From Paractinoplanes tereljensis (GTDB taxonomy: Bacteria > Actinomycetota > Actinomycetes > Mycobacteriales > Micromonosporaceae): 64,000 bases of DNA. Each line of letters opens with the position of its first letter. Positions within the stretch are counted from its first letter, which is position 1. Below are positions 16,819-23,993 of the stretch, piece by piece. The translations under genes were made by a program, and so were the position numbers. The notes below the pieces were generated by a model. The model had not been told where the DNA came from, made no database searches, and saw only the letters and a list, made by a program, of their open reading frames with translations. The stretch is taken from positions 62,001 through 126,000 of the forward strand of contig NZ_BOMY01000039.1 in NCBI RefSeq assembly GCF_016862435.1, in the 5' to 3' direction.

Positions 16819-17628
16819 TCAGTACGACTCGTAGACGTCGGGGTCGGCGCCCCACAGACGCCGGCTGCGGCCCAGCGTCGACAGCGCCTTCATCTCGTCG
16901 CCGGTCAGGGTAAAGCCGAAGATGTCGAGGTTCTGTCGCTGCCGGCCGGGGTCGCCGGAGCGCGGGATCGGCACCGCGCCGAGCTGAGTGTTCCAGCGCA
17001 ACACCACCTGGGCGGCGCTCACCCCGTGGGCGCGGGCGGCAGCCGCGACGACCTCGTTGCGGCCCAGGTCGCGGCCCTCGGCCAGCGGGCTCCAGCTCTG
17101 GGTGACTATCCCCCGGGCCTCGTCGTCGGCGCGCTGGCCGGCCTGCGGGAAGTACGGGTGCAGTTCGATCTGGTTGACCGCCGGGGTGACGCCCGTTTCC
17201 GCGGTCAGCCGGGTGAGCTGTGGCGGCGTGAAGTTGCTGACGCCGATGGAGCGGACACGGCCCTGGTCACGTAGGTCGATCATCGCGCGCCACGAGTCGA
17301 CGTACAGGTCGAGGCGGGGCAACGGCCAGTGGATCAGGTACAGGTCGACGTAGTCGAGGCCGAGGTTGCGCAACGACACCTCGAATCCCTCGATGGTCTT
17401 GTCGTAGCCGTGGTAGCGGCCGGGCAGCTTTGTCGTCACTTGGATCTCGGCTCGGTCGAGGCCCGAGCGGCGGACGGCGGCGCCGACCTCGGACTCGTTG
17501 CCGTACTTCAGGGCGCTGTCCAGCAGCCGGTAACCGGCCTTCAAGCCGGAGAGCACCTGCGCCGCGCTCAACGCGTACGTACCCAGGCCGATCGGCGGGA
17601 TCGTCGCGCCGTCGTTGAGAACGATCAC
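16819..17628 (-). CDS. Aldo/keto reductase
   Basis: A 269-residue NADPH-dependent (beta/alpha)8-barrel reductase of the AKR5/2,5-diketogluconate reductase-like group. The catalytic tetrad is complete: Asp37 and Tyr42 (GYRLLDSALKYGNE), Lys67 (TTKLPG) and His100 (LYLIHWP). The family signature GRVRSIGVSNF and the coenzyme-binding IPRSG are present. Its GTG start overlaps the stop of the upstream NADP-dependent oxidoreductase by 4 nt (17625-17628), so the two form an operon for reductive metabolism of an unknown carbonyl compound. Confidence 0.93.
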   Translation of the reverse strand: MIVLNDGATIPPIGLGTYALSAAQVLSGLKAGYRLLDSALKYGNESEVGAAVRRSGLDRAEIQVTTKLPGRYHGYDKTIEGFEVSLRNLGLDYVDLYLIHWPLPRLDLYVDSWRAMIDLRDQGRVRSIGVSNFTPPQLTRLTAETGVTPAVNQIELHPYFPQAGQRADDEARGIVTQSWSPLAEGRDLGRNEVVAAAARAHGVSAAQVVLRWNTQLGAVPIPRSGDPGRQRQNLDIFGFTLTGDEMKALSTLGRSRRLWGADPDVYESY

Positions 17629-18518
17629 GGAATCAGTGCCAGTTTGCCGCCGGCATGCCCGGACTGCAGCAGCCTCAACGCCTGCACGGCCTCATCGAAG
17701 GGAAAGGTGCGGGCGATCGGCACGGTGAGCCGGCCGGCGTGTGCGAGGTCGATCAGGTGCGGCCGGACGCGATCGCGGAACTCCACACTGGCCCGGTTGC
17801 CACCCACGGCATGAAACCCTTCCGCGTACGCCCGGTCGTGCGCGGCCGTCGTGACAATGCGGTCGCGGTCCTCGACCAACTCGAGCGACACGTCGACGGC
17901 CTCGCCGGTGCCCACGCAGTCCAGCGCCGCCGACACATCCGCTCCGGCGAGCCGGCGGACCCGGTCGGCGAGCCCCGGGCCGTACGTGGTGGGTATGCCG
18001 CCGAATTGCCGGACGATGCCGAAGCCGGCCGGGGACGATGTGCCGATCGCCGACGCGCCGGCCTCCCTCAGTTGCTGCAGGACACTCACGCCCACGGCTC
18101 CGGCGGCGCCGTGCACCAGGACCGTGTCGCCGGCACCGATATGCGTCAGGTGCAGCATCTCCGCAGCGGCCGTGCCGGCCAGCAGCAGGTTCGCGGCCTG
18201 TGCAAACGTGAGCTCCGCGGGCTTGCGGAAGACGTCGCGGCCGGGCACGGTGAGCGCGGTCGCGTAGCCGCCCTCGACCCGGAACGCGAGGACCTCGTCA
18301 CCGACCCGGACCCTTGCGGCGGGGCCGGCGGCGGCGATCACCCCGGCCACCTCGAAGCCGATCGGGCTGGGCAGGTTCTTGTAGTCGATCGGGTTCATGC
18401 CGCAGGCCCGAACGGCGATGGTGACCTCGCTGGTTCGCGGCTCGGGCACCTCGACCGGCACGGCCTGCAGGGAGTCGATGCCGCCGTACGACTGCGCGAT
18501 CCATCTCGTCGCTCTCAT
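17625..18518 (-). CDS. NADP-dependent medium-chain oxidoreductase (quinone oxidoreductase-like)
   Basis: A 297-residue zinc-free medium-chain dehydrogenase/reductase. The N-terminal GroES-like domain has VRACGMNPIDYK and GFEVAGVIAAAGP. The Rossmann domain has VLVHGAAGAVGVSVLQ, an AAG(A/G)VG nucleotide motif typical of quinone oxidoreductases, and ALDCVGTGE. No structural zinc cysteines are present. ATG 18518 starts the gene. It is co-transcribed with the aldo/keto reductase and follows an alpha/beta hydrolase gene on the same strand after a strong hairpin. Confidence 0.91.
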   Translation of the reverse strand: MRATRWIAQSYGGIDSLQAVPVEVPEPRTSEVTIAVRACGMNPIDYKNLPSPIGFEVAGVIAAAGPAARVRVGDEVLAFRVEGGYATALTVPGRDVFRKPAELTFAQAANLLLAGTAAAEMLHLTHIGAGDTVLVHGAAGAVGVSVLQQLREAGASAIGTSSPAGFGIVRQFGGIPTTYGPGLADRVRRLAGADVSAALDCVGTGEAVDVSLELVEDRDRIVTTAAHDRAYAEGFHAVGGNRASVEFRDRVRPHLIDLAHAGRLTVPIARTFPFDEAVQALRLLQSGHAGGKLALIP

Positions 18519-18536
18519 GGTGTCCTTCCGAAGCTG

Positions 18537-18565
18537 GGGCCGGCGCCCCCGTGAGGCGCCGGCCC
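18537..18565 (-). terminator. Intercistronic stem-loop
   Basis: GGGCCGGCGCC (18537-18547) and GGCGCCGGCCC (18555-18565) form an 11-bp perfect stem with a 7-nt loop, between the hydrolase stop (18575) and the oxidoreductase start (18518). It probably terminates or reduces transcription from the upstream hydrolase gene. Confidence 0.6.
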
Positions 18566-18574
18566 ACAGGTGGG

Positions 18575-19393
18575 TCAGCTCTTGATGAAGTCGAGAAGTT
18601 CGGCGTTGAAGTCCTGTTCGAACCGGCCGACCAGGCCGTGCGGCGCCCCCGGGTGCACGTTGAGGGTGGCGTTCGGCAGCAGCTTGATCGAGCGTTCCGA
18701 GGAGGCCTGGATCGGTACGATCTGGTCGTCGTCGCCGTGCGAGAGAAGCACCGGGACGTCGATGCTGCGCAGGTCCGCGGTCATGTTCGTTTCGGAGAAC
18801 GCGGCGATGCAGTCGTAGGCGGCCTTGAGCCCGACAGTCATGCTGATCAGCCAGAACGCGTCGCGTACGCCCTGCGAGACGTCGGCGCCGGGCCGGTTGT
18901 TGCCGTAGAACGGCTCGGCGAGTTGCCGGTAGAACTGCGACCGGTCGGCCAGCCCGGCCCGCAACTGGTCGAAGACCTCGATCGGCGCGCCGCCCGGGTC
19001 GTCGGCCGTGCCGAGCAGATGCGGAACGACCGCGCCGCGCAGAACGACCTTGGCGACCCGGCCGGTGCCGTAACGGCCTAGGTAGTGGGTCACCTCACCG
19101 CCGCCGGTCGAGTGGCCGACCAGGACGACGTCGCTCAGGTCGAGGGTATCGATCAGATCGGCGAGGTCATCGGCGTACGTGTCCATGGTGTTGCCCTGCC
19201 AGGTCTGGCTGGACCGGCCGTGACCGCGCCGGTCGTGAGCGATGCCGCGGTAACCGTGCGACGCCACCAGCTGGAGCTGGTTGTCCCAGATGTCGGCGTT
19301 CAGCGGCCAGCCGTGGCAGAAGACGACGGGGCGGCCGTCGCCCCAGTCCTTGTAGAAGATCTCGGCGTTGTCGCGTGTGCTGATGAATGGCAT
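18575..19393 (-). CDS. Alpha/beta hydrolase, non-haem haloperoxidase/esterase type
   Basis: A 272-residue cytosolic alpha/beta hydrolase resembling bacterial cofactor-free chloroperoxidase/esterases. Features are VVFCHGWPLNADIWDNQ, the GIAHDRRGHGRSSQ strand-loop, nucleophile elbow GHSTGG (Ser95), LLSHGDDDQIVPI with the acid residue and the catalytic His in PGAPHGLV. ATG 19393 is used; GTG 19402 is a possible alternative. Length is typical. It may share regulation with the LAL regulator encoded immediately upstream on the same strand. Confidence 0.9.
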   Translation of the reverse strand: MPFISTRDNAEIFYKDWGDGRPVVFCHGWPLNADIWDNQLQLVASHGYRGIAHDRRGHGRSSQTWQGNTMDTYADDLADLIDTLDLSDVVLVGHSTGGGEVTHYLGRYGTGRVAKVVLRGAVVPHLLGTADDPGGAPIEVFDQLRAGLADRSQFYRQLAEPFYGNNRPGADVSQGVRDAFWLISMTVGLKAAYDCIAAFSETNMTADLRSIDVPVLLSHGDDDQIVPIQASSERSIKLLPNATLNVHPGAPHGLVGRFEQDFNAELLDFIKS

Positions 19394-19474
19394 GGATGCC
19401 ACAACACCAGCCGCCGTGGGGCGCCGGATCCCCTGAACACGTGATCGTCCCCGCGCCGCCTTCGACGACGGGGA

Positions 19475-22195
19475 TCACCCGTTTGCGTCGGGCTCCAGCT
19501 CGGCCAACGCCGTGTGCAGGGCGGCCCGGGTGGTGATGCCCAGCTTCGGGTAGAGCCGATACAGGTGGGCGCCGACCGTGCGATGCGACAGGAACAGCCG
19601 TTCGCCGATCTGCCGGTTGGTCAAGCCCTGCGCGGCCAGCCGGGCGATCTCGAACTCCTGCGCGGTCAAGGTCTCGTTCAAACGCCGCTGGCCGTCCCCC
19701 GCGGCCCGCAGCTCACGGCGCGCACGCAACGCCCACGGTTGCGCGCCGAGGCGCTCGAAGATCTCCAGCGCCTCGTTGAGCTGCCCCCTCGCCGGGCCGT
19801 TGCGGCGGGCCCGGCGCAGCCGCTCGCCATACAGGAGCTTCAACCGGGCCAGGTCGAGCGGCCACTGCGCGGCACCCGGCGTAGCTAGCGCGGTCTCGAA
19901 GGAGCCGAGATCGGCGACCGCGGCCGCACCCGCCATCAGCAGCGACAACCGCGGCGAGACCGCGAACAACTCGATCCGGCGCATGGCATCGACGTGGGCG
20001 ACCGCTTCGCGATGCCGGCCGGTGCGCACCGCCGCCTCGACCAGATCAAAGGAAACCCACAAGGCATGCGGGACGTACGGGGCGAAGGTGCCGGCCGGAC
20101 CAAGAGCGACCGACTGCAGGTACGCCTCCTCGTAGTCCTCTCGGGCAATCGCGGCGAGCACCCGCGGATGCTGCGCCCATTGCGCCGCCCCGACCCCGGA
20201 CCGCGCCTCGGTCACCCGGATGTGCTCGTCGGACCGCTCCCGGGACAGCCGCTGGTCGCCGCGGACGGCGGCGAGCAGCGACTGGATGTAGAGGGCGTAC
20301 CAGGCGTTGAAGCCGTACCCGTTGGCCCGGCACCGGGCCAGGCCCTCCTCGGCCAGCTCCTGGCACTCGTCCCAGCGCCCGCTGAAGAAGTCGTCGATGC
20401 ACAGGTACATCAGGCCGCCGACGCTGCTGCGCACCGCGCCACCGGAGCGTCCGTCGTGAACCAGCCGCCAGGCGCTGTCCCGGGTCGCGCCGAGCAGGTC
20501 CAGGTACGCGGCCGTGGTGTTGATCCGGGTGATCCGGCTCGGTTCCTGGACGGCGTCGACATCCCGGATCAGTTCCACGAAGCGGGCCCGCATCGCGGCG
20601 CTCGTGCGGGCCGGGTCCGGGAAGATGCGGCTCTGCAGAAACAGCAGCTCCGGCACGGCCGGGGTGAGCCGGTCGAGGGCGGCGTAGAAGGGCGGCCAGA
20701 GCTCGCTGCGCCCGAGCCAGTAGCAGATCAGCAGCAGCGAGCTCAGCGCGTCGATCAGGCTGTCGTCGTTCGCGTCGTATCCGTGCGTACCCGACTCGAT
20801 CGCCCCGACCAGCAGCCGGTATGCGGTGTTGAGGTCGCCGTTGCCGTTGATCAGGATGAAGGTCGCCGCCATCGCCGCGTGCGGTGATCCGCTCGTGGCC
20901 GGGTCCAGTCGCTGAGCCTGTTCGAGCAGCTCCGAGGCGTTGACCATCTCGCCTGTCGTGTTGGCGCCGACATAGGCGGCCTCGGCCAGCCGGCGGCTCT
21001 GGTCCTGCTCGGCGGGGCTCAGCGCCGCGGCCCGGGTCAGGGCGGTCACCGCGCCGGTGGCGTCGCCGCGGTGCAATGTCCGGTGTGCGGCCTGCTCCAA
21101 TAGGGCCGCCACCTGCTCGTCAGCGCCGGTGGCGGCCTCGGCCAGGTGCCAGACCCGGCGGTCAGGCTGATCGACCAGCCGGGCGGCGAGATCGCGGTGC
21201 GCCGCACGGCGCTGGTCCTCGGTGGCGCTCTCGACGACCGACGAGCGGATGAGCGGGTGGCGGAACGTCAACTGGGACACCGCGGTCTCCCGCCTGATCA
21301 GTTGCGCGGCCTCGGCCGGGGCCAGATCGTCGTCGGTGTCCCTGAGCAGTCGCAGGTCGCCGGTTCCGTCGAGCACCGCCCTCAGCAGCAGGGCCTGGGT
21401 GACCTTGGGCAGCCGGGCGACCCGCTCGGTGAACAACGTCTGCAACTGGCCGGTGAGCGGCAGCACGGCCGGCAGCGCGCTGACCGACCGGCGCTGCTTG
21501 TCGGTAAGGGTCGCCGGGAGCTGCATCAGGGCGAGGGGGTTGCCCTGCGATTCGTGCAACAGCCTTCGGCGTACGCCGGGAACCAGCGTGGGAAAGCGCA
21601 GGGCGAGCAATTCCGCGGCCGCGGCGTCGCTGAGCGGATGAAGCTCGACCTCCCGCAGACCGGCCGGTTCGAAGAACCCATCAGTCGCCGACCGGGAGGC
21701 GCCGAGCAGACCGATGCCGCTGCCGCCGAGACGACGAGCCAGTGAACTCAGCACCACGGCGCTGGCCCGGTCGAGCCAGGGCAGGTCGTCGACGACCAGC
21801 AGCACCGCACGGCCGGACGCGGCCCGGGCCAGCAGGGTAATAACGGCGTTGAGCAGCGACAGCCGCGGCGGCGGGGGGCCGTCGCCGATGCCCAGGGCGA
21901 CCGCCAGCGCCTGACGGTAGCTGGGCTGCAGGTCGTCGAGGTGCTCCAGCAGGGGTGTGAGCAGCTGGTGCAGGCTCGAGTAGCTGACGTCGGCCTCGAA
22001 CTGCACCCCGGCCGCGCGGAGCACCAGAACACCCGCCTGCCCGGCACTCTCCGCAGCAGCGTCCAGCAGCACGGTTTTGCCGACGCCGGCCGCGCCGGAG
22101 ATGAGGTAGGCGCCGCCGTGCTGGGCGGCGTAGGTGAGAAAGGCACATATCTCGGCGATCTCGCGGTCGCGGCCGACCAGGCCGGAGGCGGTCAT
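19475..22195 (-). CDS. LAL-type LuxR family ATP-binding regulator
   Basis: A 906-residue large ATP-binding LuxR regulator. The N-terminal ATPase has Walker A GAAGVGKT (residues 34-41) and Walker B VLLVVDDLPWLD. A long helical middle (TPR-like, about 350-830) follows. The C-terminal LuxR helix-turn-helix is recognisable as LTAQEFEIARLAAQGLTN, then RQIGERLFLSHRTVGAHL and YPKLGITTRAAL. Members activate catabolic or secondary-metabolite genes in response to a ligand. It is divergent from an AraC-family gene (77-nt spacer) and may control the hydrolase/oxidoreductase genes downstream. Confidence 0.93.
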   Translation of the reverse strand: MTASGLVGRDREIAEICAFLTYAAQHGGAYLISGAAGVGKTVLLDAAAESAGQAGVLVLRAAGVQFEADVSYSSLHQLLTPLLEHLDDLQPSYRQALAVALGIGDGPPPPRLSLLNAVITLLARAASGRAVLLVVDDLPWLDRASAVVLSSLARRLGGSGIGLLGASRSATDGFFEPAGLREVELHPLSDAAAAELLALRFPTLVPGVRRRLLHESQGNPLALMQLPATLTDKQRRSVSALPAVLPLTGQLQTLFTERVARLPKVTQALLLRAVLDGTGDLRLLRDTDDDLAPAEAAQLIRRETAVSQLTFRHPLIRSSVVESATEDQRRAAHRDLAARLVDQPDRRVWHLAEAATGADEQVAALLEQAAHRTLHRGDATGAVTALTRAAALSPAEQDQSRRLAEAAYVGANTTGEMVNASELLEQAQRLDPATSGSPHAAMAATFILINGNGDLNTAYRLLVGAIESGTHGYDANDDSLIDALSSLLLICYWLGRSELWPPFYAALDRLTPAVPELLFLQSRIFPDPARTSAAMRARFVELIRDVDAVQEPSRITRINTTAAYLDLLGATRDSAWRLVHDGRSGGAVRSSVGGLMYLCIDDFFSGRWDECQELAEEGLARCRANGYGFNAWYALYIQSLLAAVRGDQRLSRERSDEHIRVTEARSGVGAAQWAQHPRVLAAIAREDYEEAYLQSVALGPAGTFAPYVPHALWVSFDLVEAAVRTGRHREAVAHVDAMRRIELFAVSPRLSLLMAGAAAVADLGSFETALATPGAAQWPLDLARLKLLYGERLRRARRNGPARGQLNEALEIFERLGAQPWALRARRELRAAGDGQRRLNETLTAQEFEIARLAAQGLTNRQIGERLFLSHRTVGAHLYRLYPKLGITTRAALHTALAELEPDANG

Positions 22196-22272
22196 GACCT
22201 AATCCGGTACGCGCGGGCATGGTCGATCGACTCATGCATCGTGGTCGTCGCCGCACCAGACTTCATTTCGCG

Positions 22273-23202
22273 ATGACGCTCATTCTCGACACCAACGGTA
22301 TCCCGGTCATCGATCGGCGCGACGCGGTGCGGCAGACCATCGGCGAGACCGTGGTGCCGGTGGACATCGGCTTCCCGGTCGGCCGGCCCGCGGACGTCCG
22401 CGCGGCGATCACCGGTCTCGGCGCCCTGACCGTCTGTTCCGTGCGGTCCAATGCCGTCACCGTGCAACGCACGCCCGAACTGGCCCGTGACGACCTGGAA
22501 CCGAGGATCTTCCTCGGTGTGCAGCTGGAAGGCTCCAGCCTGATCGTCCAAGGCGACCGCGAGGCGGTGCTGCGACCCGGCGACCTGGCCTTCTCCGAGT
22601 CGACGACGCCGTACACGCTCGCCGACGATCGGGGCATCCGCCAGCACTTCTTCTCCGTTTCGGTGTCCGCGCTCGCCCTGCCGCAGGACATGATCAGGGG
22701 AGTCTCGGCGACCATCCTGTGTCCCGGCGCGCCGCTGAGCGACCTGGCGTCGACCTACCTGCGGCGGCTGGGCAGCCGCCCGGAACTCACCGGCCATCCC
22801 GGCGCGGGCGGCACGGGACCTCCGACGATCGACCTTATCCGGTCGCTGCTGACCACCCATCTCGGCGAGGCATCGCCGTACGCCGCGCTGTCCCTGCGAA
22901 TTCTCGAGTACGCCCGTCAGCATCTCGACGATCCGGATCTGGACGCGGCGCGGGTCGCGGCGGCGCACCACATCTCGGTGCGGCACCTGTACAACGTCCT
23001 GGCCCGTGACGGGATCCTGCTCGGCGACTGGATCCGCACCCACCGCCTGCAACAGAGCCGGACCATGCTCGCCCGTACCGCGCTGCCCATCGGTGAGATC
23101 GCCCACCGGTGGGGCTTCCGGAGCGTGTCGTCGTTCGGCCGCTCGTTCCGTTCGGCGTACGAGGTTTCCCCACGCGAGTGGCGCAGCAGAGAGCGCCGGT
23201 AG
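22273..23202 (+). CDS. AraC-family transcriptional regulator
   Basis: A 309-residue regulator with an AraC-binding-like N-terminal domain (RIFLGVQLEGSSLIVQGDREAVLRPGDLAF, about 80-115) and a C-terminal helix-turn-helix pair. The latter includes VAAAHHISVRHLYNVLARDG and the conserved IAHRWGFRSVSSFGRSFRSAYEVSPREWR. ATG 22273 has no clear ribosome-binding site, and longer starts upstream exist, so the N-terminus is uncertain. A TetR gene follows 21 nt downstream on the same strand. Confidence 0.88.
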   Translation: MTLILDTNGIPVIDRRDAVRQTIGETVVPVDIGFPVGRPADVRAAITGLGALTVCSVRSNAVTVQRTPELARDDLEPRIFLGVQLEGSSLIVQGDREAVLRPGDLAFSESTTPYTLADDRGIRQHFFSVSVSALALPQDMIRGVSATILCPGAPLSDLASTYLRRLGSRPELTGHPGAGGTGPPTIDLIRSLLTTHLGEASPYAALSLRILEYARQHLDDPDLDAARVAAAHHISVRHLYNVLARDGILLGDWIRTHRLQQSRTMLARTALPIGEIAHRWGFRSVSSFGRSFRSAYEVSPREWRSRERR

Positions 23203-23223
23203 CCTGGGCGCGGGAGGCGATGC

Positions 23224-23799
23224 ATGGCGCGCAGCAAGGCGTTCGACGACGCCACCGTGGTCGCCGCGGCCAGAGACGCCTTCTGGGAGTACGGCTTCGC
23301 GGCGACCTCCCTCGCCCAGTTGCAGGCCGCCACCGGGTTGAGCAAGTCGAGCCTGTACGAGACGTACGGCAGCAAGCGGGCCTTGTTCGACCGGGCCGTA
23401 CACAGCTATCTCGATGTCATGATGTCGCCGCTGCTCGAGCCGATGGAGCGCGACGGCGCCGGCGGGGCCGACATCGAGGCGTTCTTCCGCGCGTTCGGTG
23501 AATACTTCCGCAGCAGTGCGCCGCGGGTCGCGACGCGGGGATGCCTGATCCTCAACACCGCCACCGAGCTGCCACATCTCGACGAGGCGGCGGCCGAGAT
23601 GATCCGTGACTTCCGGGCCCGGGTGCGTGGGGCGTTTCTGAACGCGGCCCGTGGCGCACTGCCGGCCGCCGAGGCGCAGCGGCACGCCGATCTGCTGACG
23701 GCCTGGCACGTCGGCCTGATCACCACGTCGCGAATGGATCGCGACCGCGCCGTCGAGCTGGCCGGGACGATCGCCGACGAGGTGCGTCACCGTATGTAA
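23224..23799 (+). CDS. TetR-family transcriptional regulator
   Basis: A 191-residue TetR repressor. The N-terminal DNA-binding domain (about 1-50) includes AARDAFWEYGFAATSLAQLQAATGLSKSSLYETYGSKRALF. The C-terminal helical ligand domain has CLILNTATELPH, which resembles the YezE/AcrR-like subgroup. It lies downstream of the AraC gene. The 10-bp palindrome ACCGATCGGT 20 nt past its stop codon could be an operator for it or for the following LAL gene. Confidence 0.92.
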   Translation: MARSKAFDDATVVAAARDAFWEYGFAATSLAQLQAATGLSKSSLYETYGSKRALFDRAVHSYLDVMMSPLLEPMERDGAGGADIEAFFRAFGEYFRSSAPRVATRGCLILNTATELPHLDEAAAEMIRDFRARVRGAFLNAARGALPAAEAQRHADLLTAWHVGLITTSRMDRDRAVELAGTIADEVRHRM

Positions 23800-23818
23800 C
23801 CCGCCCCCCATTTTCCGG

Positions 23819-23828
23819 ACCGATCGGT
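23819..23828. promoter_or_regulatory. Palindromic candidate TetR operator
   Basis: ACCGATCGGT is a perfect 10-bp palindrome in the intergenic region between the TetR gene and the large LuxR regulator, followed by a GAATAC -10-like hexamer. CCGATCGG cores are frequent in TetR-family operators; the assignment is inference from position. Confidence 0.3.
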
Positions 23829-23993
23829 TCAGAATACTAGCGTGCGGGGCGGCCGCCGCGAAAATCCACCCGGGCTGCACGGCGCTCCGCAATGTCTGCA
23901 TGTCCTGGTCGCAGTGCCCTCCCCGGCATCCGCCGAGACCTAGCGTGTTCGAGTGACGACACCGCGGGGGCGTCGCGGGAAGGACGGCGGATC

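Noticed and set aside
22192..23901. 569-codon open frame on the minus strand
   Set aside because: It lies opposite the AraC and TetR genes, and both have helix-turn-helix motifs on the + strand. The antisense frame has no homology.
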